Assembly (NCBI GenBank): GCA_947167995.1
Contig: CAMVKS010000003.1
Coordinates: 30,609-94,608, forward strand
Origin: an uncultured Prevotellaceae bacterium
GTDB taxonomy: Bacteria > Bacteroidota > Bacteroidia > Bacteroidales > Muribaculaceae
Direction: 5' to 3'
Length of the DNA stretch: 64,000 bases
Shown here: piece by piece, positions 29,229 through 39,205 of the stretch
How positions within the stretch are numbered: position 1 is the first letter of the stretch
Layout of the letters: every line of letters starts with the position of its first letter
The notes under the pieces: generated by a model
Databases searched by the model: none
Seen by the model: the letters and a program-made list of their open reading frames with translations, nothing else
What the model was told of the DNA's origin: nothing
Program-made: the position numbers and the translations under genes

Positions 29229-30833
29229 ATGTACAAAGATAATCAATTATACGTTGCACATAGCTCTAATGGGCCAATATACATCAATGGCAAGATGGCA
29301 AATCGCCACGGCCTGATTGCCGGAGCTACTGGTACAGGAAAGACTGTTTCGCTTCAAGTGCTTGCCGAGAGCTTCAGCAACGCTGGAGTGCCTTGTTTTA
29401 TGGCCGATATAAAGGGCGACCTCTCGGGCATCAGCCAACCAGGTAAAATCTCGGGGTTTATCGAGAAAAGGTTACCCGAATTTGGCCTAAACGAAGCAGA
29501 ACTTCAATTTGAGGGATGCCCTGTGAGGTTTTATGATGTCTTCGGCACTCAGGGTCACCCCATGAGAACTCGCATCTCTAACATGGGGCCATTGCTGCTC
29601 TCACGGCTTTTGGGACTGAACGATGTGCAAAGTGGTGTGCTCAACATCGTTTTCAAGGTTGCCGACGAACGAGGACTGCTTCTTGATGACCTTAAGGACT
29701 TGCGTGCCATGATTGACTATGTGGGAAAACATGCATCGGAGTACACAACAAAGTATGGTAATGTTTCAAGCGCGAGTATTGGCGCCATACAACGTTCGTT
29801 GCTCGCCCTTGAAGATCAAGGCGGTGACAAATTCTTTGGTGAACCGTCATTCGATATTCAAGATCTCATCGCACGCGAAGGCGGTAAAGGTGTAATGAGC
29901 ATTCTTGCTGCCGATGAACTACAGCGCAACCCCAAGCTCTATTCCACTTTCCTGTTGTGGCTTTTGTCAGAACTATATGTCACTCTTCCTGAGGTTGGTG
30001 ACATGGACTTGCCTAAACTCATCTTCTTCTTTGATGAAGCACACATGCTCTTTGATGACACATCAAAGGCACTTGTTGATAAAATTGAACAAGTAATACG
30101 CCTGATGCGAAGCAAGGGTGTGGGAATATATTTTGTCACACAAAGCCCAGCCGACTTACCTGAGATTGTCCTTGGACAGCTTGGAAATCGTATTCAGCAT
30201 GCTATGCGCGCCTACACTCCACGTGACATCAAAGCAGTGAAGGTTGCTGCCGAAACATTCAGAGCAAACCCAGACTTTGACACGTCAGAGGCCATCTCAA
30301 ACCTTGAGACTGGTGAGGCTCTTGTATCTTTCCTTGACGAGAAAGGTGCTCCTGCTGTGGTGGAACGTGCCAAAATCCTGTTCCCTCTCAGCCAGATAGG
30401 CCCCATCGATGCCATGACACGCAATTCATTTATTAATCGTTCGTCTATCTATGGTAAATATGACGAGTTGAAAGAGCGTGAGAGTGCCTTCGAGGTATTG
30501 TTGGCCGAGAGTGAGAAAGCCGAAAAGGAGGCCGCCGAAGCCGCTGCTGCCAAGGAAGCTGAAAAACAAGCCGAGAAAGAGGCTAAAGAGGCTGAAAAAG
30601 AGAAAAAGAAACCTGGAATCTTCAGTAAGGTGTGGAAAGCTATTGTCACGGCTGTCACTGCCGCTATTGCTACCATTGTGGGGACAAAGATAGGAAACGC
30701 AGTTTCGGGCACCAAGAGCCGTAAAAGTTCGACCACCACAACAGGCAAGATTGCAAAAAGTGCCACAAGTGCCGCCACACGCACTATTACGAGAGAGCTA
30801 ACTCGAAGCATTCTTGGCAACCTCGGTAAGTAA
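29229..30833 (+). CDS. HerA-like ATPase, DUF853 family
   Basis: HGLIAGATGTGKTVSLQVLAESFS (Walker A), IFFFDEAHMLFDD (Walker B), FVTQSPADLPEIVLGQLGNRIQHAMRAYTP; Ala/Lys/Glu-rich C-terminal. Confidence 0.88.
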   Translation: MYKDNQLYVAHSSNGPIYINGKMANRHGLIAGATGTGKTVSLQVLAESFSNAGVPCFMADIKGDLSGISQPGKISGFIEKRLPEFGLNEAELQFEGCPVRFYDVFGTQGHPMRTRISNMGPLLLSRLLGLNDVQSGVLNIVFKVADERGLLLDDLKDLRAMIDYVGKHASEYTTKYGNVSSASIGAIQRSLLALEDQGGDKFFGEPSFDIQDLIAREGGKGVMSILAADELQRNPKLYSTFLLWLLSELYVTLPEVGDMDLPKLIFFFDEAHMLFDDTSKALVDKIEQVIRLMRSKGVGIYFVTQSPADLPEIVLGQLGNRIQHAMRAYTPRDIKAVKVAAETFRANPDFDTSEAISNLETGEALVSFLDEKGAPAVVERAKILFPLSQIGPIDAMTRNSFINRSSIYGKYDELKERESAFEVLLAESEKAEKEAAEAAAAKEAEKQAEKEAKEAEKEKKKPGIFSKVWKAIVTAVTAAIATIVGTKIGNAVSGTKSRKSSTTTTGKIAKSATSAATRTITRELTRSILGNLGK

Positions 30834-30863
30834 AAACGGTGATTGTTGCTTAAAACAATATGA

Positions 30864-30889
30864 GGGTGTGGTATTATTTTACCATACCC
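30864..30889 (+). terminator. Intrinsic terminator-like hairpin after the HerA-like gene
   Basis: GGGTGTGGTA-TTATTT-TACCATACCC (one G-U) followed by TTAATCTTTT. Confidence 0.6.
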
Positions 30890-30902
30890 TTAATCTTTTA
30901 AT

Positions 30903-30938
30903 GATAAAAAATCCCCAGCGTCGAAGCACTGGGGATTT
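30903..30938 (-). terminator. Intrinsic terminator of the PPi-PFK gene
   Basis: Minus strand AAATCCCCAG-TGCTTCGACG-CTGGGGATTT followed by TTTATCAT; perfect 10-bp stem plus T tract. Confidence 0.8.
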
Positions 30939-31009
30939 GCAAGCTGTAAAAAAGGTTTGTAAAAATGAGACACACGTCTCACTGGTAGCGGTCTTTCGAC
31001 AAGCTACCT

Positions 31010-32683
31010 TTATTCTCCACCTTGCTCGTAATAGAGGGTACAAGATGTTTGGTCGCACATCTCTGGAGAACCAAAGTACTGAATTGGCCCTGGATAGATG
31101 TAGCAAGTCTCCTTAGCCCAAAGTTTGCGGCTGTTGGCAAACACTCTGAAAGGTTTACCCTTTAGGTCAACAAGAGCCTTCTTGATAACAGGCTTTTGCT
31201 TGCCGTTGCGGTGCTCCATGTTCATCATCATGGTGATGGGTATTCCACCAACCTCCCACTCTGCTGCAGGCTTAGCGAGATGACGAATAGATGACATATA
31301 GCCAGTTGCGCCTGCATTGATGAGCATTGTAGCATTAAATCCCAATGCATAGCAGTAGTCGGCGTCGAAGTTCGATGGATCGGCACAGCGACCTTCGTAA
31401 CCGAAGAAGTGGTGCTGAGTCTTGAACTTACCCACAAAGCGACCTTCATCTTTCATTTTTTGGAGTTTCTTGGCAACCATCTCGCTGAGCAGTTTCTCTG
31501 TCTCGATGAGTGAAAGCTGCACGTTGCCGTGAGGATCGCGATCGAGAGTGAGCTGGCGTGCCACAGTTGGAGGTAATGTCTCAAAACGCTGCTTGTTCTC
31601 GGGGGTCAATTTCGATAGCACGAAATCCCGTTGCTCGTCGAGATGTAGCTTCGAAAAGTCGGGGTGCTCAGCAAGGATGTCGTTGAGTTCGTCGATAAGC
31701 TTCTTCATTGCTGGCATAAATTCCACGAGACCTTCAGGAATAAGGACGATACCAAAATTCTTGCCCTTGGCGGCACGAGCAGCAACCACCTGTGCGATGT
31801 CGTTAACAACATCGTCGAGATACATTCCCTTAGCTGCCACTTCCTCGCCAATCACACAGTAGTTGGGCTGAGTCTGCAGTGCACACTCAAGAGCGATGTG
31901 CGATGCCGAGCGTCCCATGAGTTTGATGAAGTGCCAGTACTTCTTGGCGCTATTACAGTCACGCTCCACGTTACCTATGAGCTCACTGTAAAGCTTAGTC
32001 GCAGTGTCGAAACCGAATGAGATCTCCACCTTTTCATTCTTCAAGTCACCATCGATGGTTTTGGGTACGCCAATCACTTGAACGGGGACGTTCTTGGCCT
32101 TGTAATACTCGGCAAGCACAGCGGCGTTTGTATTGCTGTCATCGCCTCCAATAATTACGATAGCCTTGATGTTTAGCTCATTGATGATTTGCAGTCCCTT
32201 CTCAAATTGCTCGGGCTTCTCAAGCTTGGTGCGGCCCGAACCAATCATATCAAATCCACCGCAGTTGCGATATTCATCAATGATTTCACGAGTGAGCTCC
32301 TTGTAATCATGGTCAATAAGACCCTCAGGACCCATCAGGAAACCATAAAGTCGGCTGTTCTCGTTAAGAGCTTTGATGCCGTCGAAAATACCACAAATCA
32401 CATTGTGACCACCAGGTGCCTGACCACCCGACAGGATCACACCAACATTGCAAGGCTCATCGCTGTGCATAGTTGTTGCATTCTCATCTCTCACAAAAGT
32501 GAGCTCGGGAAGACCGTAAGTGTTAGGGAACAACCTCTTAATATCTTCCTGATTGCCTGCCGACTTTGTCGCAGCACCCCTTACAACCTTTACCGGTCCC
32601 TGCAAAGCAGCAGGGAGTTTGGGCTGATATGACGAACGCAATTGTTGAAGAATACTTTTCTGCTTGAATTTTAAAATATCCAT
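31010..32683 (-). CDS. Diphosphate-fructose-6-phosphate 1-phosphotransferase (PPi-PFK)
   Basis: VILSGGQAPGGHNVICGIFDG; IIGGDDSNTNAAVLAEYY; VPKTIDGDLKN; LMGRSASHIALECALQ. Confidence 0.93.
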   Translation of the reverse strand: MDILKFKQKSILQQLRSSYQPKLPAALQGPVKVVRGAATKSAGNQEDIKRLFPNTYGLPELTFVRDENATTMHSDEPCNVGVILSGGQAPGGHNVICGIFDGIKALNENSRLYGFLMGPEGLIDHDYKELTREIIDEYRNCGGFDMIGSGRTKLEKPEQFEKGLQIINELNIKAIVIIGGDDSNTNAAVLAEYYKAKNVPVQVIGVPKTIDGDLKNEKVEISFGFDTATKLYSELIGNVERDCNSAKKYWHFIKLMGRSASHIALECALQTQPNYCVIGEEVAAKGMYLDDVVNDIAQVVAARAAKGKNFGIVLIPEGLVEFMPAMKKLIDELNDILAEHPDFSKLHLDEQRDFVLSKLTPENKQRFETLPPTVARQLTLDRDPHGNVQLSLIETEKLLSEMVAKKLQKMKDEGRFVGKFKTQHHFFGYEGRCADPSNFDADYCYALGFNATMLINAGATGYMSSIRHLAKPAAEWEVGGIPITMMMNMEHRNGKQKPVIKKALVDLKGKPFRVFANSRKLWAKETCYIYPGPIQYFGSPEMCDQTSCTLYYEQGGE

Positions 32684-33033
32684 TTTATTACCTTAAATAT
32701 TTTTTAACTATTACCTTATTTTTTTGCAAAGTAATAAAATAATGATATTTTATGCAATAATAAAATATATAAAAAATCTTTATTGGGCTGGTTTACCGAT
32801 TGCATAAACAGTCTTGAGTGCCACCACAAAGAGGTTAAACGACTAAAATCACCCAACGTTCTCCGAACCTCATAAGATTTTCTCAGCTCTTTTTTTGTGA
32901 TGGCGTGCGTAAGTCGTAAGCCTCAAACCGACCTATGACATTCTCTACCACAAAACAAACAACTAAATAACAAAAACTAATAACTGTTTTGAAAAAAATG
33001 TGTAATTTTGCCACATTAATTGCAATAAGTACA

Positions 33034-34494
33034 ATGGAAGACAACCCACGCCCACTGAAAGAACGCACTGAGCAGAGCCTGTTCTGGAGCATGCTGAACA
33101 ATGGCACGCTGCAGGTGCTGAACATACTCTTTGGTGTGGTGCTGGCGAGACTTCTCACCCCAGGCGACTATGGCATTGTGGGAGTGCTCACCATTTTCAC
33201 TCTTATTGCCGGAAACTTGCAAAGTAGCGGTTTCACACAAGCACTCATCAACCTAAAGGAGCCTAAACACGAAGACTACAACTCTGTGTTCTGGTTCAAT
33301 GTTACGACCAGTGTCATTCTTTATACTGTTCTTTGGTTCTGCGCTCCGTTGATTGCTGATTTTTTCCATCAACCAGTGCTTACTGATGTGTCAAGGTTTG
33401 TCTTTCTCGCATTCCTCTTCTCGTCGTTAGGTATTGCCCATGCAGCCTTTATGTACAAAAACATGATGAACCGCGAGATTGCAATCATTAACCTCATAGC
33501 ACTGCTGTGTTCTGGAGGAATCGGTATCGTACTGGCTTTCAACGGATATGCCTATTGGAGCCTTGCATGGCAACAAGTCATCTACATCAGCATACTAAAC
33601 CTGGGGCGATACTACTTCGTAAAGTGGAGGCCTTCATGGCATATTGATTTTGGACCAGTGAAAAGAATGTTTGGCTTTGCCGTCAACATCCTATTCACCA
33701 ACATAATCAACACACTGAGTGGTCAGATTCTCACTTTTATCTTTGGGCGCTTTTTCCCTATCGCTCAAGTTGGGAACTTCACACAAGCCAACAAATGGAA
33801 CACTCAAGCCAACACTTTTGTTAGTGGCACAATGGGGCAAGTGGTTCAACCTGTGCTGGTGAAGGTTGTCGATGACAAAGAGCGTCAGAAGCGTGTGTAT
33901 CGCAAGCTGTTGCGTTTCACAGCTTTTTTTGCCTTCCCTGTGATGTTAGGCCTGGCGTTTGTGGCTAAGGAGTTTGTTGAAGTAGTGCTTGGAAGCAAGT
34001 GGATTGAATGTGTCCCTTTGCTGCAAGTGCTGTGTGTTGCTGGTGCCTTTATGCCATTCTATACTGATTACCAGCATTTGGCGATAGGATGCAAGCGCAG
34101 TGATCTTTACCTTTGGTGCAACGTAGGCCAGATTGTTTTGCAAATTGGTCTAATCTTGCTGTGCTACTACCAGTTCTCGCAGTCAATCCTTGTAGTTGTA
34201 ACGGTCTATTCTGTTTTCATGATATTGTGGCTTGCAGCATGGCAAGCCGTAGCCCGACACTTGATTGGTCTAAAATGGAGAGAAGCGATTCTTGACATTG
34301 TGCCATTCATGCTTATAACAGTTGCGGTGTTTGCGATAACATATTTTGCTACAATATGGATTGAAAACAATGTGCTGCTTTTGATAGCTAAAGTTTTGAT
34401 AGGAGCAACTTTATATATCATTGTAATGAAACTGGCAAAAGTGAGGATATTCGCCGAATGCCTGGAATTCATTCAAAAGAAACTAAAACGATGA
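33034..34494 (+). CDS. Polysaccharide flippase (MATE/Wzx-type)
   Basis: LKERTEQSLFWSMLNNGTLQVLNILFGVVLARLLTPGDYGIVGVL; ~12 TM; start MEDNPRP within ORF 32989..34494. Confidence 0.88.
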   Translation: MEDNPRPLKERTEQSLFWSMLNNGTLQVLNILFGVVLARLLTPGDYGIVGVLTIFTLIAGNLQSSGFTQALINLKEPKHEDYNSVFWFNVTTSVILYTVLWFCAPLIADFFHQPVLTDVSRFVFLAFLFSSLGIAHAAFMYKNMMNREIAIINLIALLCSGGIGIVLAFNGYAYWSLAWQQVIYISILNLGRYYFVKWRPSWHIDFGPVKRMFGFAVNILFTNIINTLSGQILTFIFGRFFPIAQVGNFTQANKWNTQANTFVSGTMGQVVQPVLVKVVDDKERQKRVYRKLLRFTAFFAFPVMLGLAFVAKEFVEVVLGSKWIECVPLLQVLCVAGAFMPFYTDYQHLAIGCKRSDLYLWCNVGQIVLQIGLILLCYYQFSQSILVVVTVYSVFMILWLAAWQAVARHLIGLKWREAILDIVPFMLITVAVFAITYFATIWIENNVLLLIAKVLIGATLYIIVMKLAKVRIFAECLEFIQKKLKR

Positions 34495-35273
34495 AACGCA
34501 TAACCAACATAGATGAATTACGCTCAATACAGATGGCGATTCTTGATTCCATACATGAATTCTGCCAACGTGAAGAGATTACCTATTTTCTTTCAAGCGG
34601 TACGCTAATTGGCGCAGTTAGGCACAAAGGATATATTCCATGGGATGACGACATCGACCTCTACATGCCACGTGATAGTTATGATAGATTCATAAACTCC
34701 TATTCCTGTGAGTCTGGAAAATATCGCGTTATAGATCCACATACCGAGCAAAATTACTATTATACCTTTGCCAAAGTGGTTGATACCACTACCCTAATGA
34801 TTGAGACCGAGACTCCAGGCTATGAAATTGGAGTGTATATCGACATTTTTCCTGTTGATTACATAAGCGATGACCTCGAAGAAAGAACTAATGTCTTCAA
34901 GCGCAAGCACCTTCTGTATAAGATTAGGCGCTGCAAGATTTCACACAACAACCCACTATACTCAAAGTTTGCTTATGTCGTGTATAAGCACTGGCCTCGC
35001 TCGCTCAAGAGTCTAAATAATGAGATAGAGCACCTCATCACAAGCTGCAAGAAGTCGTCTACCGTGTGCAACCTCACCGAGGCCGGGCCCAAAATAGGTG
35101 GATGCTTCCCAGCAAAATGCATCGAGAGCGATGTGGACATCGAGTTTGAGGGCAAACTATATAAAACAATGGTGGGATATAAAGAATATCTCACCAAGAC
35201 CTACGGCGACTATATGACATTGCCGCCCGAGGACAAACGAGTCCATCACGACTTTGAGGCTTACTGGCTTTGA
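34491..35273 (+). CDS. LicD family phosphotransferase
   Basis: SSGTLIGAVRHKGYIPWDDDIDLYMPRDSYDRF; ATGA overlap with flippase; true start likely Met12 of the listed ORF. Confidence 0.92.
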   Translation: MKRITNIDELRSIQMAILDSIHEFCQREEITYFLSSGTLIGAVRHKGYIPWDDDIDLYMPRDSYDRFINSYSCESGKYRVIDPHTEQNYYYTFAKVVDTTTLMIETETPGYEIGVYIDIFPVDYISDDLEERTNVFKRKHLLYKIRRCKISHNNPLYSKFAYVVYKHWPRSLKSLNNEIEHLITSCKKSSTVCNLTEAGPKIGGCFPAKCIESDVDIEFEGKLYKTMVGYKEYLTKTYGDYMTLPPEDKRVHHDFEAYWL

Positions 35274-36286
35274 GCAATCATGTTCATGCCCCACCGATAA
35301 ACCTCTTCAATGACAGGAGTTTTAAAGTTTATATCTCTTGCCACTTTCACAATAGAATATAGGCCATAAGGAAAATCTTCGGTAAAATAACGGCTATTGA
35401 AATCGGGCTCATAACCGTCATTTTCATTGCCAATCATTGGGGCCTTTATATTCTTAAAAGCAGGAATAGATGCAAGTTTGTCACAGAGCGACTGCTCATC
35501 GTGACTGTCATAGTAGTCGAGTACATTGGGAATTGCTCCATTAGAAATAGGAAGCAGCTTGAGCATTGCTTGAAATTCTCGGTCCATTTCAATATAATAA
35601 TGAGCTGCCTCAATGGTCCAATCGGCATAAAATGACGGACAGTGGTCATACTTCACCCCTGGCTTCCAATTTTTCCAAAGAGAATAGATACGGGAGGTGT
35701 GAAGTAATGGGTTGCTGTTGGTGAGACTCACTTCAAAATGGCTACTCAACAATTTGATTGGGACTTGGAAAATGTGCTCGAGCATTAATAGCAATTCTTG
35801 CTTTTTTGCATCGGATGTGTTTTCAATAGCAACACTAAGACTTGGCTTATAACCTAATAGACTTGCACTCTTCCCATATTCTTTTGTACGGGCAATAAAC
35901 GGAACTCGTTGAAATCCAAAGATTGGTATATCAGATGACAACACTTGAGCCGCCATAAAGAAAAATCCAGTGCTCGACACCACTGTCCCAACAAATGTAG
36001 AAGGACTCAAATATGGTTTTATCTGTTGCAACACATCTTTGATAGCATATCCTGGTAAGCAAAGCAGCACAATGTTGGCGTTGGAAATAGCTAATGAAGG
36101 GGTATTTGTCACATATAACAATTCCCCATGATAATGGTGATTATCCAAATCGGTAACATCGATTGCTTTACTCCATTTTTCAGGATTACGTGTCAAGACA
36201 CTAACGTTGTAATCTTCTTTTGATGCCACAAAGCCTGCTATCGTATGACCAAGTGAGCCACCCCCGCATATACAAATGTTTGTCAT
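35261..36286 (-). CDS. NAD/NADP octopine/nopaline (opine) dehydrogenase-like protein
   Basis: Rossmann start MTNICICGGGSLGHTIAGFVASKEDYNVSVLTRNPEKW; opine-DH-like C-terminal region. Confidence 0.75.
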   Translation of the reverse strand: MTNICICGGGSLGHTIAGFVASKEDYNVSVLTRNPEKWSKAIDVTDLDNHHYHGELLYVTNTPSLAISNANIVLLCLPGYAIKDVLQQIKPYLSPSTFVGTVVSSTGFFFMAAQVLSSDIPIFGFQRVPFIARTKEYGKSASLLGYKPSLSVAIENTSDAKKQELLLMLEHIFQVPIKLLSSHFEVSLTNSNPLLHTSRIYSLWKNWKPGVKYDHCPSFYADWTIEAAHYYIEMDREFQAMLKLLPISNGAIPNVLDYYDSHDEQSLCDKLASIPAFKNIKAPMIGNENDGYEPDFNSRYFTEDFPYGLYSIVKVARDINFKTPVIEEVYRWGMNMIAQSQ

Positions 36287-38091
36287 AGTGATTGCAATGC
36301 ATTAATTAATTTGTCATTTTCCTCACTTGTGCGAATTGCAATACGAATATAGTTCTTGCCCTGAAGCCCTGTTTTGTTATTGCAATCTTTGATAAGAATG
36401 TTAAAATTGTTAAGAAGTAATTCGGTCAGTTCATTGGCACTATATCGGTCTACCACTTCACACAAAAAATAGTTGGCTTGAGAAGGTATTACCCGCAAAA
36501 AAGGTATATTTTTTAACTTTGCAGCAAAACGACTTCGCTCTTCAACAAACTTGCAGCAGGCTACTTTGTAGAACTGTTCATATTTGTTGAAAATCTGCAT
36601 GTAAAACTCGGCAAATGAGTTTATGTTCCAAATACTAACGTCCTTCTTGACTGTGGCTATTATCTGGATGTCACTACTCGCCATAACTCCAAGCCTGAGT
36701 CCTGGCACTCCATAACTCTTGCTGATGCTTTTAATAACTACCATGTTTGGATTTTTCAGCAATGTGTCGTTTTCGAGCAATGAACTGGTTGCGGATTCGT
36801 CGGTAAAATCAACAAACGATTCATCTACGATAAGTCTCAAACCTCGTTGATGGCACCAGTTGGCCAAATCCAGCACTTCTTTTTTATTAATGAAGTTTCC
36901 TGATGGGTTGTCGGGATTAATGAGTAGCAGTGTGCTTATCTCCTTACAGTCAAAAAAGGATTCAAGATCTTCGGCAGTATAACGTAAATCGGAATTATTG
37001 GGAATGAATGCAACAAGACGTGAGCGGTCAACTCGGTTTGGGTATTCCTCAAAAGTGGGAAATACGACTCCTATATCTCCCTCGATACTCTCCATCAGAC
37101 TCTTTATCAGTTCGGCAGCTCCATTGCCCACTACCACAAAATCCTGCCTTATGTTAAAGTATTTACCAGCCAATAGAGAATTAACTTGCATTCCCGAAGG
37201 ATACTCGGTGAGCAAAACATCGAAATTAGCACGCAACTCATCTTTCATTCGAGATGGAGGAAAATAGGGATTAACCAAATAACAGAAGTCAAGCATTTTT
37301 GGGAAACGCCAGTAGCCTCCAAAACGTTTATTATATTTCCCCAAGCGTTCATGCTCGTTGGCAAAGATGTTTTCAGCGATATCAAGATCTTGAATGTCAT
37401 CAATCTCATACCATCGCTTATTACCTACAGGAAGAGCTTTCAGGTTTGCCCCGTCAAGCAAAGTTATGACACGGAGCACCTGTTCATAGTACTCATTGTT
37501 GCCCATCACTCGGCAGTAAGCATCAAGGAATGGCACATACACTTTCTCGCTGAACTCACGACTGAATTTGTAAATATTCACAGTCTTATAGTAGGAACTC
37601 ACCTCATCGTAGTTGAACGCCTTCTTAGGTACGAAGTTGACGATATTGTTGTCGCTGTCGATTCGCACCATAGTGCCGTCCATCCATGTCTCATATTTTG
37701 CCACGAGAGCCAGATTGGGATAATGGTCGGCAAGAATCATATCAAACATCGCATCGTCAAAAATCAAATCACTTTCAATCAACAAAGTGTCATCCTTGAC
37801 AAGTTCGTCTTTGGCAAGTGCGAGAGAATAGATATTGTTGGTCTTGTCATAAATGGGATTGACAATCCATTGTATAGGTATTCCCTCATAGCTGTCGCCC
37901 ACGTGAGCCATAAGCGACTCTCGGCAATAGCCAGCTACAATAACAATACGGTTTATGTCTTGTGCTTTAAGCTGACCGAGCATGCGGTCGATGAGCTTCA
38001 CGCCATTAACCTCAATCATGCACTTGGTGTTGTTTCGGGTTTTCTCACCCAAGCGGCGACCCATTCCTGCCGCCAATATCAATGCTTGCAT
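36283..38091 (-). CDS. Fusion: LicC-like nucleotidyltransferase + CobD/HisC-like PLP-dependent enzyme
   Basis: N-term MQALILAAGMGRRLGEKTRNNTKCMIEVNGVKLIDRML; C-term LDFCYLVNPYFPPSRM, LLINPDNPSGNFI, LIVDESFVDF, SISKSYGVPGLRLGV (PLP lysine). Confidence 0.85.
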   Translation of the reverse strand: MQALILAAGMGRRLGEKTRNNTKCMIEVNGVKLIDRMLGQLKAQDINRIVIVAGYCRESLMAHVGDSYEGIPIQWIVNPIYDKTNNIYSLALAKDELVKDDTLLIESDLIFDDAMFDMILADHYPNLALVAKYETWMDGTMVRIDSDNNIVNFVPKKAFNYDEVSSYYKTVNIYKFSREFSEKVYVPFLDAYCRVMGNNEYYEQVLRVITLLDGANLKALPVGNKRWYEIDDIQDLDIAENIFANEHERLGKYNKRFGGYWRFPKMLDFCYLVNPYFPPSRMKDELRANFDVLLTEYPSGMQVNSLLAGKYFNIRQDFVVVGNGAAELIKSLMESIEGDIGVVFPTFEEYPNRVDRSRLVAFIPNNSDLRYTAEDLESFFDCKEISTLLLINPDNPSGNFINKKEVLDLANWCHQRGLRLIVDESFVDFTDESATSSLLENDTLLKNPNMVVIKSISKSYGVPGLRLGVMASSDIQIIATVKKDVSIWNINSFAEFYMQIFNKYEQFYKVACCKFVEERSRFAAKLKNIPFLRVIPSQANYFLCEVVDRYSANELTELLLNNFNILIKDCNNKTGLQGKNYIRIAIRTSEENDKLINALQSL

Positions 38092-38119
38092 ATAATATCT
38101 TATTATTTGTAGTTGTATT

Positions 38120-39079
38120 TTAACGACTTGCTAATGCCAAATAAATTCGTCTTGTCGACCTATAAAGGAAGTTCGCCAAACCGAATGGAAATTTCCCGTT
38201 TTTCATTATCGAAAAAAGGGTCTTTGCAATAATGCTCTCAGGCCTTAATGAGAAATGCTCGTCAACAAGAACTTTGTCTACATTGAATCTCCTGGCAAAG
38301 CGCCAAACGTTCACCCAACCAATCTGTGCCGCTGTCGAATAGTCGCTCCACTTTGGGTGGCTTTGAAGATAAGAACCTACTATGTTCTGAGCCTTCAAAA
38401 ACGACACCGCATTCTTGGTTGAGAGATTGTTGGTATAGGACTGAGGATTATCGTCTTTATAATAATAAAGAATCTCATCAACCCACGAACGTTTAGCATT
38501 GATTAGCAGCAATGGCAGGACCGAAAAGTCCTCACTATAATCCACGCCCCGATGAAATGATATGGCATTGACGGCGAATAAAGACCTCCTTATTAGCCTT
38601 CCCCAAATGCGGTTAGCCTCAACATTCTGGCATAAAATAGTTTTCAGATAGGATTTCTCTCCTAAATGCAAAGGCACACACCGTTTTACAATATTGCCAT
38701 CATTCTCAATCGCATATCCGCCATCTACTATATCAGCGCCACTTTGATGCATTTCGACGGCAAGCGACTCAACCAAATTGCGGTCAACATTGTCATCGCT
38801 GTCGACAAAGACAATCGCGTCGCCTGTAGCAGCATCAATGCCAGTTTGCCTGGCCATTGCCACGCCCATATTCACCTTGTGGTCAATAATTCTAACTTGT
38901 GTCTTGCGTTCAGGATATTTGTCTACTACCTCCTTGAGCCGTTCAATAGAGCTGTCGCATGTGCAATCGTTCACAAAAATGTATTCCACATCCTTGTAAG
39001 TCTGCTCCATGAGAGAAGTCGCACATTTTGCGATATAACTCTCAACACCATATACAGGAACAAGCACCGATACTTTCAT
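38120..39079 (-). CDS. Glycosyltransferase family 2
   Basis: KVSVLVPVYGVESYIAKCATSLMEQTYKDVEYIFVNDCTCDSS; IVFVDSDDNV. Confidence 0.9.
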   Translation of the reverse strand: MKVSVLVPVYGVESYIAKCATSLMEQTYKDVEYIFVNDCTCDSSIERLKEVVDKYPERKTQVRIIDHKVNMGVAMARQTGIDAATGDAIVFVDSDDNVDRNLVESLAVEMHQSGADIVDGGYAIENDGNIVKRCVPLHLGEKSYLKTILCQNVEANRIWGRLIRRSLFAVNAISFHRGVDYSEDFSVLPLLLINAKRSWVDEILYYYKDDNPQSYTNNLSTKNAVSFLKAQNIVGSYLQSHPKWSDYSTAAQIGWVNVWRFARRFNVDKVLVDEHFSLRPESIIAKTLFSIMKNGKFPFGLANFLYRSTRRIYLALASR

Positions 39080-39205
39080 TTCTCACATGCATTCTATGTT
39101 TATGCAAAATTAATTATTCTTGACCAATATCTAACAATTATACCTTCTTTTTTTTTCAAATCATCAAAAAAAAGTAACTTTGCACCTGATTTTAAAAAAA
39201 CACTA

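Noticed and set aside
29229-30833. HerA-like ATPase as part of a HerA-nuclease/SIR2 defence system
   Set aside because: No partner nuclease, SIR2 or NurA next to it; the sequence fits the stand-alone DUF853 family.
32883-33158. 91-aa minus-strand ORF
   Set aside because: Runs antisense across the flippase start and promoter; no recognisable domain.
36283-38091. Calling the fusion PntC (phosphonate cytidylyltransferase-transaminase)
   Set aside because: The PLP domain reads as CobD/HisC-like rather than the class V AEP transaminase of PntC; no phosphonate genes (PepM, Ppd) seen nearby.
37186-38112. 308-aa plus-strand ORF antisense to the LicC-CobD fusion
   Set aside because: No family signature; the opposite strand has clear catalytic motifs.
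38666-39205. N-terminal extension of the second flippase ORF
   Set aside because: Antisense to the GT2 gene at 38120-39079; a natural start (MAEVKQQ) and TAACTTTG promoter-like motif occur at 39178-39208.
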